From Campylobacterota bacterium (GTDB lineage Bacteria; Campylobacterota; Campylobacteria; Campylobacterales; Sulfurovaceae): 64,000 nt of DNA. How positions within the stretch are numbered: the stretch's first letter is position 1; the number at the start of each line of letters is the position of its first letter. A program made the position numbers and the translations under genes. Below are positions 46,926 through 56,432 of this stretch, in pieces. The notes under the pieces were generated by a model, which was not told where the DNA came from, ran no database searches, and saw only the letters and a list, made by a program, of their open reading frames with translations. The stretch is taken from the NCBI GenBank assembly GCA_003252535.1, contig QKDN01000020.1, positions 1-64,000 on the forward strand. The letters are read 5' to 3'.

Positions 46926-48518
46926 ATGAACTACCCCAAACTCAAATTAGCTGATATAGAAAAAATACTCGAAGAGAGATTTGCCCAGGAAGGATTTCTC
47001 TCCCTCAGGGACCTTCCCCGACCCTCGACCCTCAAGGATATGGAAAAAGCGACCTCGAGGATAGCCCGGGCGGTCAGGAACGGAGAGAAAATAGTCCTGA
47101 TCGGTGACTATGATGTCGACGGTGTGGTATCGACGACACTGATGACACTCTTTTTCGATGCGATCGGCGTACAGCTCAAAACCATTATCCCCAACAGATT
47201 TCATCACGGTTATGGTCTGAGTCCGAAGCTTATCGATGAGATCAGGGGATATAACCTGGCTATTACGGTTGATAACGGGATCAGTGCGACCGAAGCAGCG
47301 AAGATGTGCAGGGAGGAGGGGATCGAGCTCATCATCACCGATCACCACCTCCCGCCGCCGGAACTCCCTCATGCCCATGCGATCGTCAACCAGAAACAAA
47401 AAGAGTGCACCTTCCCCTACGAAGAGATATGCGGCGCACAGATCGCATGGTACCTGATCGCTTCACTGAGGAGCGAACTTGGATGCGATATCGATATCAA
47501 AGGGTATCTCGACCTCGTATCTCTTGCGGTGATCGCCGATATGATGCCGCTCAAGCATATCAACAGGGCGATGGTGATAGCGGGGCTTGCACAGCTATCA
47601 CGGAGCAGCAGACCTGCTTTCAAAGCATTCCGGGAACATATTTCAAAAGAGATTGTCTCTGCCGACGATGTGGCGTTCTTCCTTGCCCCTATGCTCAACA
47701 GTGCCGGGAGGCTCGAGGATGCATCCTATGCCCTGAAGTTCCTCCTCAGTCCCAATATCTACGAGGCGAGGGCGAACCTGGGGAAACTGCTCGAACTCAA
47801 CGACGAGAGGAAGCATATCGAGCAGACCATCACAGCCGAAGCTCTTGGCAGGGTAGAGGAGAGCGAGAGGCTGATCCTTGTACATGGGGAAGAGTGGCAC
47901 GAGGGGGTGCTGGGGATCGTAGCGGCGAGGGTCTCGCAGCAGTACAACAAACCTGTCATCGTCCTGACCAGGAGTGAAGAGGGTCTCTACAAAGGGAGCG
48001 GCAGGAGCTTCGGGGCGTGCGATCTTTTCGATGTGACAAGCGATGCGAGGGAGCTTCTGACGAAGTTCGGTGGTCACAAGGCGGCTATAGGTCTCTCCAT
48101 ATACGAGGAGAATCTCCCGGCGTTCAGAACGATGCTTCAGAGCTCGTACGACAGCAGGGGATATGAGGAGAGGTATTTCGACGCCGATATACTCGGTGAG
48201 ATGGAATTCGCGGATATCTCTTTCGAGCTTACCTCACTGCTGCAAAGATACGAGCCTTACGGACAGGAGAACCAGAGACCGAAATTCATCTCCAGGTCGG
48301 TACGTATCATACAGGTCGATACCATGGGGAAGAACGGCGAACATCTGCGCTATATCTTCGAGCAGGAGGGGACCCGATTCGTGGGTGTCCAGTTCAAGGC
48401 GGCAGCTCTCTACGGGAGCGGTGACGAGGTCGATATCGTCTACCGTGTCAACGAAAATAGCTTTCGGGGCGAAGTGACACTGCAACTTTTTATAGAGAAT
48501 ATCAATATTTTTGATTAG
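46926..48518 (+). CDS. recJ: single-strand DNA exonuclease RecJ
   Basis: A 530-aa 5'-3' exonuclease of recombination and mismatch repair. DHH motifs are present: LIGDYDVDGVVST, AITVDNGISA and ITDHHLPP, then the DHHA1 part GRSFGACDLFDV ... KFGGHKAAIGLS and an OB-fold tail. ATG 46926 has GGAG upstream; TTG 46911 is possible. It follows pyrG by 25 bp. Confidence 0.95.
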   Translation: MNYPKLKLADIEKILEERFAQEGFLSLRDLPRPSTLKDMEKATSRIARAVRNGEKIVLIGDYDVDGVVSTTLMTLFFDAIGVQLKTIIPNRFHHGYGLSPKLIDEIRGYNLAITVDNGISATEAAKMCREEGIELIITDHHLPPPELPHAHAIVNQKQKECTFPYEEICGAQIAWYLIASLRSELGCDIDIKGYLDLVSLAVIADMMPLKHINRAMVIAGLAQLSRSSRPAFKAFREHISKEIVSADDVAFFLAPMLNSAGRLEDASYALKFLLSPNIYEARANLGKLLELNDERKHIEQTITAEALGRVEESERLILVHGEEWHEGVLGIVAARVSQQYNKPVIVLTRSEEGLYKGSGRSFGACDLFDVTSDARELLTKFGGHKAAIGLSIYEENLPAFRTMLQSSYDSRGYEERYFDADILGEMEFADISFELTSLLQRYEPYGQENQRPKFISRSVRIIQVDTMGKNGEHLRYIFEQEGTRFVGVQFKAAALYGSGDEVDIVYRVNENSFRGEVTLQLFIENINIFD

Positions 48519-48604
48519 AGATATAAAAAAATCAGATTTCAATTATCTTATATTTATTTTTTTTCGTGTAAAATTGGCTTTCAATGACTCATAAAGGAGA
48601 AATT

Positions 48605-50065
48605 TTGGACAAGAAGATGTTGAAAGAGCATATGGAACTCATCGATGCTCATTTTAGAGAAGAGGGTATCTCTCGTCGTGATGCAATCAAAATGTTCGGT
48701 ATCGGAGGCGCTGCGGCGCTTATGGCTACCCCAACTGCGGAAGCAGTAGCGGCTACGAGCAGCAAGAAAGCGAAGATCGTCATCGTCGGTGGCGGTCTGG
48801 CAGGTATGTCTACAGCTGCAAGACTTACCAGAGCACTTGAAAACCCGGATATTACGGTGATCGAGCCAAATGAATTTTCTACATCATACCAGCCGGGTCA
48901 AACGCTCGTAGGTGCAGGTATATGGACGAATGAGGATACACTGTACAAGAGAGATGATTTCATCCCGGAGGGGACGACTATCATCAAAGAGAAAGCCGTA
49001 GAGTTTGATCCTGAGAACAACAAGCTCAAAACAGAGAGCGGCAAAGAGGTATCGTATGACTACCTCGTCATCGCAGCAGGTCTCAAGCTTGACTTTTCAC
49101 AGATAGAAGGTCTTGGAATCGGCGAGACGATCACATCGAGAGGTGACGATACGGCCGTCAGAAAAGTGGTCGGCAAGAACGGTATCACTTCTATCTACTT
49201 CGCGAACGGTGCAACCGATACATGGACAGAGATGCAGAAATTCGTTGCCGATGCAAAGAGCGGTAAGAAAGTCAAAGGTATCTTCACCGATCCTCACACA
49301 CCTATCAAGTGTGGTGGCGCGCCCAAAAAGATCATGTACCTGACCGATGCCAGACTCAGAGAAGCAGGTGCCAGAGCCAATGCAGACCTTACGTTCTATC
49401 CGAACGGCGGCAAGATGTTCGGTGTACCTGAATACCACGAAGCGATCAAGAACCAGTTCGAAGCCAGAGATATGAAGTGGAACTACAGACACAATCTTAT
49501 CGGTGTAGACCCTGAGAAAAAGATCGCCAAGTTCAAAAGACACTGGGAAGAGAAAGGTACATGGGACGAAGATCTTGAAGAGTTCTCAACGGTCAAAAAA
49601 AGCGTCATCGTAGAGAAAGAGTTCGACTTTATCCATATTTCACCTCCGATGGTAGCGGCTGAAGAGATCGCCAAGTCTCCTGTCGGTTCAGATAAAGGAT
49701 GGGTACCTGTCGACAAAGAGACACTCCAGCATGTCAAGTATCCCAATGTATTCTCACTTGGTGATATCGCAGCCGTACCGATGGGTAAAACAGGCGGAAG
49801 TGCGAGAAAGCAGTACAAAGTCGTCGTAGACAATATCGTCGCGATGATGGAAGGGAAAGCGCTTGAGGCAAAATACGGCGGATATACGGTATGTCCTCTT
49901 ATCACCAGTATCGGTACGGTCATGCTCGCAGAGTTCGACTGGTCGAAAAAACCGACCCCTTCGTTCCCACTCGACCCAAGACAGGAGAGATGGATCTGGT
50001 GGCTTCTCAAGGTCTACGCACTCAAGCCAATGACACAAATCGGTATGCTTTCGGGCAGAGCGTAA
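48605..50065 (+). CDS. Tat-exported sulfide:quinone oxidoreductase-like flavoprotein
   Basis: A 486-aa FAD enzyme. The segments IKCGGAPKKIMYLTD and CPLITSIGTVMLAEFDW match the SQR family, nearest the type II/eukaryotic form, and the only two cysteines (C236, C430) are the redox pair. Unlike usual SQRs it has an N-terminal twin-arginine signal (ISRRDAIKMFGIGGAAALMA), placing it in the periplasm or on the outer face of the membrane. The Rossmann motif is VIVGGGLAGMST. TTG 48605 is chosen because AAAGGAG lies just upstream; ATG 48584 is in frame but has no such site. The next gene is a cytochrome c. Confidence 0.8.
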   Translation: MDKKMLKEHMELIDAHFREEGISRRDAIKMFGIGGAAALMATPTAEAVAATSSKKAKIVIVGGGLAGMSTAARLTRALENPDITVIEPNEFSTSYQPGQTLVGAGIWTNEDTLYKRDDFIPEGTTIIKEKAVEFDPENNKLKTESGKEVSYDYLVIAAGLKLDFSQIEGLGIGETITSRGDDTAVRKVVGKNGITSIYFANGATDTWTEMQKFVADAKSGKKVKGIFTDPHTPIKCGGAPKKIMYLTDARLREAGARANADLTFYPNGGKMFGVPEYHEAIKNQFEARDMKWNYRHNLIGVDPEKKIAKFKRHWEEKGTWDEDLEEFSTVKKSVIVEKEFDFIHISPPMVAAEEIAKSPVGSDKGWVPVDKETLQHVKYPNVFSLGDIAAVPMGKTGGSARKQYKVVVDNIVAMMEGKALEAKYGGYTVCPLITSIGTVMLAEFDWSKKPTPSFPLDPRQERWIWWLLKVYALKPMTQIGMLSGRA

Positions 50066-50089
50066 GCAAATAGAAGAAAGGAAAAGAAT

Positions 50090-50713
50090 ATGAAAAAAAC
50101 AAGTACTATAATCCTATCAGCAGCTGCACTATTTGCATTGAACGGATGTGGCAATGACACTCCAAGCTCACCGGATCCAAAGACATACTCCAAAGCGCCT
50201 CAGGCTGTCTACGAAACCGCATGTGCATCATGCCACGGTGCAAAAGGCGAGGGGAGCGACAAGGTCGCTGCGATCAATACCAAGCAGTCAGGAGAACTCG
50301 AACTTGACCTCTACGATGTCAAGAACGGTGTAATAGCTCCGGATGTAGCCGAGCACAATATGAAAGGTCTCGCTGCAAAAGGTCTTGATTACGATCCCAA
50401 AGCGATGGCAGATTTCATGGACAAAACGTTCTTCAATACAGACGCTCTGAAAACTCCGCCGGCACCTGAGCCAGCTCCGGAACCTGCACCGGCAGAGCCT
50501 GCAGCTTCACCAGAGGCTACACCTGCTCCGGCAGAAGCGCCTGCTGCTGAAAACGCTCCGGCAGCCGAACCGGCTGCACCGGCAGAGCCTGCGGTTCCTG
50601 CGACAGAGACACCGGCTACACCCGAACCTGTAAAAGCACCTGAGGCTACTACAGAGGTACCGGCACCGGTAGAAGCTCCCACGCCGGTAGATGCTCCGGC
50701 ACCCGCGAACTGA
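50090..50713 (+). CDS. cytochrome c lipoprotein with Ala/Pro/Glu-rich tail
   Basis: A 207-aa lipoprotein (lipobox LNGC, cysteine 20) with one c-type haem motif, CASCH at 45-49, and a small class I cytochrome domain to about residue 115. The last 90 residues are Pro-Ala-Glu repeats (PAPEPAPEPAPAEP), probably a disordered spacer reaching through the wall. It is 24 bp after the SQR gene, so it is the likely electron acceptor. The tail resembles that of SecG in composition. Confidence 0.8.
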   Translation: MKKTSTIILSAAALFALNGCGNDTPSSPDPKTYSKAPQAVYETACASCHGAKGEGSDKVAAINTKQSGELELDLYDVKNGVIAPDVAEHNMKGLAAKGLDYDPKAMADFMDKTFFNTDALKTPPAPEPAPEPAPAEPAASPEATPAPAEAPAAENAPAAEPAAPAEPAVPATETPATPEPVKAPEATTEVPAPVEAPTPVDAPAPAN

Positions 50714-50725
50714 TTTCCCTCCAGG

Positions 50726-50747
50726 CAGAGCCTTTCGGGCTCTGTTT
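50726..50747 (+). terminator. terminator of the SQR-cytochrome operon
   Basis: CAGAGCC (50726-50732) pairs with GGCTCTG (50738-50744) across a TTTCG loop, followed by TTTATC, 12 bp after the stop. Confidence 0.7.
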
Positions 50748-50899
50748 ATCAACTTCCCATCAACATCTTCAAATTATTTGTAAAAAATATTTGTTTCGAA
50801 ATATATTTTCGATACACTGCTTTTGTTTGTCTGTAGTGTCTGCCGGTATTCACGTTCGAGACAGGTCGGACAGTATAAAATGATCCAAAAGGATGTGAA

Positions 50900-51838
50900 A
50901 TGAAGAATAGAGTGATTACAGGTTTTTTGGTCTTATTCGGATTTGGGATGGTACTGGGTGGATGCGATGCCCAGAATACCGGTGCCCCGGCACCCGGTAC
51001 GACACACTATACGGAGACCAACACAACAAGTACGAGCAGTGACTCCACTGAATTGACCTCACAGCTTGTCATCGATACTTCCAACAGTGAGGCAGTAGGT
51101 GCGACGATCTTCGAATCAAGCGATCTGACCGTCCCTTTTCTTACTTCAGAATACAGCGATATCACGACAGCTGTCGCAAAACCGCTTGAAAAAATAGCGA
51201 TGAAGTATAAGAAGAGCATGAGTTCAAAAAGCAATATGATAGGAGAAAGCGGCAGCGATGGGTGTACCGGAGGGGGGTCGATGAGCTATACCGACGACGG
51301 CTCCTACAGGGTGGTCACCTATTCGGGATGCAAAGAGTCGGATTACACCGTCAACGGCAAAATAGCCCTTTCGTACGACTATACCGTAGGTGATCACAAC
51401 TATACCTTCACCAACTACAGTATCACGGGGGATTTCGGCTACTACAAAGTCAGCAGCGCGACACTCACCCTCACAAGTACCGTTTTCGAATATACCGCCA
51501 CCGGGACGAGTTCCATCGACGGGGATACAGCGGAGTTCAACAACTACAGCTATAAAATGACGGGAATCTCCTCCGCCTCGATGTCTCTCTCGATCAACGG
51601 CACTGTCAAAAGGGGATGCCTCGGGAAATGGGTAACGATCACTACCACCAGCCCGATATTGATGAACAGCTCCTATTCATGCCCGATTGATGGTGATATC
51701 ACAGTAGCCGGGAACGGTACGAGTCTCAAAATGATCTTCAATACCGATATGACCATCTCGCTCTATCTTGACAATGTGATCATACAGGAATACGAGAACT
51801 GCGATGAGATCCCCATCTATACAGGAATCTGCAGCTAG
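50900..51838 (+). CDS. Ser/Thr-rich lipoprotein of unknown function
   Basis: A 312-aa lipoprotein with lipobox LGGC and a Thr/Ser linker. The mature part is a beta-rich domain dense in Ser, Thr and Tyr (GGSMSYTDDGSYRVVTYSG; YTFTNYSITGDFGYYKV). Cysteine pairs near CTGGG/SGCKE and at the C-terminus may form disulfides. AAGGATG precedes the ATG. No family is recognised; it is probably surface-exposed. Confidence 0.55.
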   Translation: MKNRVITGFLVLFGFGMVLGGCDAQNTGAPAPGTTHYTETNTTSTSSDSTELTSQLVIDTSNSEAVGATIFESSDLTVPFLTSEYSDITTAVAKPLEKIAMKYKKSMSSKSNMIGESGSDGCTGGGSMSYTDDGSYRVVTYSGCKESDYTVNGKIALSYDYTVGDHNYTFTNYSITGDFGYYKVSSATLTLTSTVFEYTATGTSSIDGDTAEFNNYSYKMTGISSASMSLSINGTVKRGCLGKWVTITTTSPILMNSSYSCPIDGDITVAGNGTSLKMIFNTDMTISLYLDNVIIQEYENCDEIPIYTGICS

Positions 51839-52123
51839 TACCATACCTGGCCCTCTGCCCGGCAGAAGGCCGTGATCAAACTCCCCTATCTCTGCGATAA
51901 TACACCTTGCTGCCGTAGCAGTGCAGCACCATACCCCAAACAGCAGTTTCGAAGAGCCGGTTCCTGGAGAGGAGCCGTCGATGGTACAGAAGAGTGGCAA
52001 CAGGTATAACGATTAGGAAAAAAATCTGTTATAATCGATGGTAAAGATCGGAAAAAACCGGAGAGACTGTTGCGCTCTGGAGAGCGTTGTATAATAATCA
52101 CAAAATAGAAAGAGGAAACTGCT
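51839..52123. other. 285-bp gene-free gap with hairpin and promoter-like boxes
   Basis: A stem GGCCCTCTGCC/GGCAGAAGGCC starts near 51849 and may end the lipoprotein transcript. TATAAT occurs at 52030-52035 and again at 52090-52095, the second 28 bp before the next gene, with AGAGGAAACTG as ribosome binding site. I see no coding sequence. Confidence 0.4.
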
Positions 52124-54436
52124 ATGGCATTACATACGAATATAAACGATACCTACCTTCCCGAAGATGTTTCACCCTCCAATATACTGACAACATTCTA
52201 TGAATCATATGTTTTGATACCGAATCTCGGCCCTCTGCTCTATACCCGGCTCTATCGTGAGCTTGAAGCGCTGGTGGACGACTTTGCCGCATCCCTGAGC
52301 ACATTCGACAGGCTCAGGGACTATCTGAACAAATACGGAGAACTTCCCACCTCTCCACTGCTCAACCACACGAGAGATGACATCGTCATGAAAAATCCCG
52401 TAGAGAGCGTACTGGAGAAGGTACAGGGAAGCCTCGCTACGACCGTGGAGCATGCAGTCGTATCGGGTACGGTGCGTTCGGTAGCTACGGTCGCTTCGAA
52501 GACTGCGACGGATACCACCCGGGAACAAAAGGATGCCGCCTACCAGAAAATACTGAGTGAATTTTCCGCCGGGAACAAGGTCATGAACTCCCTGACATCG
52601 GCGGGTCTCCTTTTCAGCAATGATCTCATCGCCTCGCGAACTTTCATCAAAAAAAGCGATTCGCAGAAGATCGAGGCGATGGTCAAAGTGCTCGTCCCCA
52701 CTGCTTCCACCCCTTCGGTGTGGGCAGAGAAGATCACCGACAAGCTGCTGAGCGAGAAAAACCAGCCGCTGCTCTCCAAATACAAGAGCAAGCTCCTGCC
52801 GCTGATTGATACACGGCTCAAAGGTTTCCTGAAGACCTACAGGATAGAGGACATCAAAAAACACACCATCGTCACCGAGAGCTGTGAATGGGCGTTCCTG
52901 CGCAAGGAGAAGATCACTCTCGAGCTCAACAAACCGTTTTTCAGGGGACCACTCAATGTCAACAGCGTCTCACCAAACAGCAGGCTCAAGATATCCGACA
53001 GTTTCGAGACGGTCAGGACCTCTGCGGACTACACCCTCTCCCAGAGCGGCGATACCCTCAAAGAGTACAGTAGTATCACCTCGGAGATCAAGAACCAGAT
53101 GGGTACGCTCTTCGACTACGGTTCGGGGCTGGGACACAGTATGAGCTCGCAGGGGTATTCGCAGGAGGATATGAAGAGTCTCAAGCGTACCCGCGTCGAA
53201 TCGGCACTGCGCGAGATATCCGATCGCAACAGCGCCTATTCCCTCTCTTCCGTGACGACCTCTTCTTCGGTGCAGAGGGAATACACCACCAAAGGGAAGG
53301 ATGAGAAGTTCGCCACGAGCGAGCTGGAGTTCGAAGTGTTCACCCCCGTCCATGTCACCCATTCGCTCGAGGATATCGGCGCGGTATGGTGCCCCCGCAT
53401 CGTCAACCCGTTCGGCGCCCTGCGCCATACCCTCGATGAGTATTACCACAATGTCTATTCGGACTATGTCCTGGAGAATTTTGTCGTTGATCCTGTCCAG
53501 CCGATCGAAACCTTCGAAGATGTAGGAAGGGTCACCAAAAGCACTCCAGACGGCAAGAAAAACGATAAAACCTACAGTCATACCGTTACATTCACCCTGA
53601 CACCGACCGAGAGGGACGACGGCTATTTCTTCGGAGACGATATCCGCCTGGATTTCAAACAGGAGACTGGGTGGGAAGTCGATGAGTTCGAGTCTGACGA
53701 CTACTGGATGCGTACAGACAGTATCGTCAGGCTCGACAGCGGGGATGTGGAGGTCAATCTCTCATACAGGACTGATGCCAGCTGGTGGTGTAACGATCCC
53801 GACTGGCACCGTGTGGATGTCTCCATCGACAAGTACAAATATACCGATGCCTTCAGGCAGGAGCTGGCGCAGTACAAGCACACTACCGAAAAGCTCAACC
53901 CGGCGCGCAAAAGAGCGGTCAGGGCACAGGCGAGGAAATATGCCTCCCTCAAGAGTGAAGAGCTGATAAGGAAATACGAGAAGAACAGCGAGATGCTCAG
54001 GGAGTTCGCGTTCACCGGGTTGATGAAGAAGATGTTCAGGGCCGATATCGGCGATCACCGCTGGTCGTACTACAGGGGGATCATCGAACGGTGTATCGAC
54101 TGGAACAAAAGCCGGTTCGACCTCGAACCGTGCGAGATCGAAGGGCTCTATGAGACCGTCCTCTCGCCGTACCACTTTCTCAATGTCAACGCGCTCCGCT
54201 TCTTCCTGGCGCTCAACAGGGGCGCGGAGGATATCTTCTTCGATACGATGAAAAATATCGTCGATGATGAGTGGAAAGAGCTCTTCGCTACGGTCAAGAG
54301 CTACATCGATGAGCAGAGAGAAGCCTTTGGCAGCCTTTCAGAGGAGGGGAGGGTAATAGACAGCTATGACTCCGAACTGGTCCTCGGAAGACACCTCGAG
54401 GCGATACTGAGCAGACAAGAGTTCGTAGAGCGATGA
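52124..54436 (+). CDS. 770-aa protein of unknown function
   Basis: A 770-aa protein with no recognised family, no signal peptide and no membrane helix. The N-terminal 250 residues are helical (LYRELEALVDDFAASLSTFDRLRD). The middle (residues about 270-600) is beta-rich and Ser/Thr-rich, with aromatic-acidic blocks (DDYWMRTDS, WWCNDPDWH). The C-terminal 150 residues are again helical and charged. Its stop overlaps the phosphatase start by ATGA, so the two are cotranslated and probably work as a pair. The form resembles a large assembly or surface-layer protein, but nothing proves it. Confidence 0.7.
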   Translation: MALHTNINDTYLPEDVSPSNILTTFYESYVLIPNLGPLLYTRLYRELEALVDDFAASLSTFDRLRDYLNKYGELPTSPLLNHTRDDIVMKNPVESVLEKVQGSLATTVEHAVVSGTVRSVATVASKTATDTTREQKDAAYQKILSEFSAGNKVMNSLTSAGLLFSNDLIASRTFIKKSDSQKIEAMVKVLVPTASTPSVWAEKITDKLLSEKNQPLLSKYKSKLLPLIDTRLKGFLKTYRIEDIKKHTIVTESCEWAFLRKEKITLELNKPFFRGPLNVNSVSPNSRLKISDSFETVRTSADYTLSQSGDTLKEYSSITSEIKNQMGTLFDYGSGLGHSMSSQGYSQEDMKSLKRTRVESALREISDRNSAYSLSSVTTSSSVQREYTTKGKDEKFATSELEFEVFTPVHVTHSLEDIGAVWCPRIVNPFGALRHTLDEYYHNVYSDYVLENFVVDPVQPIETFEDVGRVTKSTPDGKKNDKTYSHTVTFTLTPTERDDGYFFGDDIRLDFKQETGWEVDEFESDDYWMRTDSIVRLDSGDVEVNLSYRTDASWWCNDPDWHRVDVSIDKYKYTDAFRQELAQYKHTTEKLNPARKRAVRAQARKYASLKSEELIRKYEKNSEMLREFAFTGLMKKMFRADIGDHRWSYYRGIIERCIDWNKSRFDLEPCEIEGLYETVLSPYHFLNVNALRFFLALNRGAEDIFFDTMKNIVDDEWKELFATVKSYIDEQREAFGSLSEEGRVIDSYDSELVLGRHLEAILSRQEFVER

Positions 54437-56337
54437 AAAACCTCACCAGGCCGATAGCGGAGACGGAGCCCACACCGCTCACACCGGGTGACGGCATCAT
54501 ATACGAGGCGACCAGGACGCTCAAAGCGGTACGGTATCCCAACAGGCTTGAAGACATAGCCGTCATGGGCAAGAAGAGGGACTGGCAGCGCTCTTTCCTC
54601 CTGCGGCCCAAATACGGCGGCAAATTCCTCTTCCTCCTCTACCCGAAAGGGGAGATAACCCCGCAGAGCGTTCTGATGCGGGAGCTCTCTTTCGTTTCGT
54701 TCAACAGTCCCCCCGAAGTACTCGATATGACCATACCGCCGGGTATGCGTGACTTCTACGAATGGGAGTGGAGGGTCGTCAAGCTCGGAGCAGTGGCTGA
54801 CGAAGAGGAGTACGAGGCATCGGATATGGACGAAAGTTCCGATGGACTGATGACACCCCTCGAGGGGATGGAGCTTGTGAAAAGGGCGAAAGAGGAACTT
54901 TCGCTGAGCACACTGATCTATGATACCCGGAGCGTGCTGAGCGGGGAGATATCGTTCGAAGAGGAGCGCCGCAGTACGGGCGCGAAGATGGTGCTGTGGT
55001 CATGCCACCAGCCCTACGAATCAAAAGAGGGCAAAGGGGCGGTCAAAGAGGCAACCCCGGCGATACTCTCCTACTATAAGGAGATATTGGATAAATTCTC
55101 CCCCCACATGGTCTGCATGCTGGGTGACAGCGTCTATTCCGACGGGACGGGTGCGTTGAACTTCGTCTCGCAGGTCTACAGCCAGAGCGGATGGAACACG
55201 CTCCCTTCGCTCCGTGACGACCTCCTCTCCCTCTACCGCCTCAATTACCGCTACCATTGGGGTTTTGACACGTTACGGTCGGTGATGGGGCGTTATCCCC
55301 ATATGGGGATGTGGGACGACCACGAGATACGCGACGGGTACGGCAGCGACGAGAAGGACTTTTCGGATATCAACAGGACTATCAAGGAGATCGCCAGCAA
55401 GGCTGCGCAGGAGTATCTTTTCAGTTTCAGCCCGAAGCTCAGAAGCGAGAGCAGTTCGGACATCACGGTTGACAATCACCAGGTCTATACCAACCGTTCA
55501 ATCGCATTCTTCGCTTTTGACGGGAGGAACAGCCGGGAGTACGGCGAAGACCTTCCGCTTCCTATCGTCGACATGAGTATTGTGGCAACAGTCTTATTCG
55601 GTTTGATTCCGACTGCGATGCGCGTTCCGGTTGTGGGGCTCGAAAATGCTTCTATCTATATGAAGCTTACCCAGGAGATCGCAGACCTCTACCGCCGCCA
55701 CAACCCGGGGCAGATCATCTCCGATGCACAGCTCAGGGACTTCGAGAAGTTCTGCAACACCCTCAAGAGCGCTCCCGAGGTCAAATACCTTCTGATGGGG
55801 AACTCCGTACCGTTCATCTATATCCTCGATTTCGTGGAGACCATCGCCGCGGAAGCGGCCATTACGGCTACGGAGATAGGGAGAGAGATGCGCGACGATA
55901 TCAGGGACAGCTGGCACTCTCCGGCCAACCGTGTGCAGCTGGCAAAACTGATCGATATTCTCCGCGATCTCCACCACGCCAGGGAGGATATAGAGATCAT
56001 CAACCTCTCGGGGGATATCCATATTTCCAACGCCTTTACTTTCCAGCCCCATGGTTTCAGGAAGCCTCTGTTCCAGATCACTTCATCGGCTTTTACCAAC
56101 GATCCACCCGGTGAAGAGATGCTGATGAGTATCATTACCGCCGACGGCCCGCTCGATGCGGGTACAGAGTCGGAGGATTTTGGCAGGATAAAGCGGCTAT
56201 GGCACGAAGGGAAGAAACAGAACTTCCTTACGATCGAAGCGGACGCCGAAAAGATCGTCCTTTCTCTGCACGTGTACGATTCGGATGACAAGAGACTCAC
56301 CATCGTACCGGGACAGGGGTATACGCTCCGGGAGTAA
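54433..56337 (+). CDS. PhoD-like metallophosphatase without signal peptide
   Basis: A 634-aa protein. Residues 1-180 form an N-terminal domain of unknown type. The rest is a PhoD-superfamily calcineurin-like phosphatase with MVLWSCHQPY, CMLGDSVYSDG, GMWDDHEIRDGYG, LMGNSVPF and INLSGDIHISNAF, covering the metal ligands. Classical PhoD enzymes are Tat-exported phosphodiesterases; this one shows no signal peptide, so it may act in the cytoplasm or leave with its partner. It overlaps the 770-aa gene by 4 bp. Confidence 0.8.
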   Translation: MKNLTRPIAETEPTPLTPGDGIIYEATRTLKAVRYPNRLEDIAVMGKKRDWQRSFLLRPKYGGKFLFLLYPKGEITPQSVLMRELSFVSFNSPPEVLDMTIPPGMRDFYEWEWRVVKLGAVADEEEYEASDMDESSDGLMTPLEGMELVKRAKEELSLSTLIYDTRSVLSGEISFEEERRSTGAKMVLWSCHQPYESKEGKGAVKEATPAILSYYKEILDKFSPHMVCMLGDSVYSDGTGALNFVSQVYSQSGWNTLPSLRDDLLSLYRLNYRYHWGFDTLRSVMGRYPHMGMWDDHEIRDGYGSDEKDFSDINRTIKEIASKAAQEYLFSFSPKLRSESSSDITVDNHQVYTNRSIAFFAFDGRNSREYGEDLPLPIVDMSIVATVLFGLIPTAMRVPVVGLENASIYMKLTQEIADLYRRHNPGQIISDAQLRDFEKFCNTLKSAPEVKYLLMGNSVPFIYILDFVETIAAEAAITATEIGREMRDDIRDSWHSPANRVQLAKLIDILRDLHHAREDIEIINLSGDIHISNAFTFQPHGFRKPLFQITSSAFTNDPPGEEMLMSIITADGPLDAGTESEDFGRIKRLWHEGKKQNFLTIEADAEKIVLSLHVYDSDDKRLTIVPGQGYTLRE

Positions 56338-56432
56338 CACTTTCCCGGTTCTCTCCCCGATGATCCCCCGTGCTAATAATCAAAACCACAAAAATATGAT
56401 ACACTCGTTTATTGGTTTAGAAGGAGAACAGC

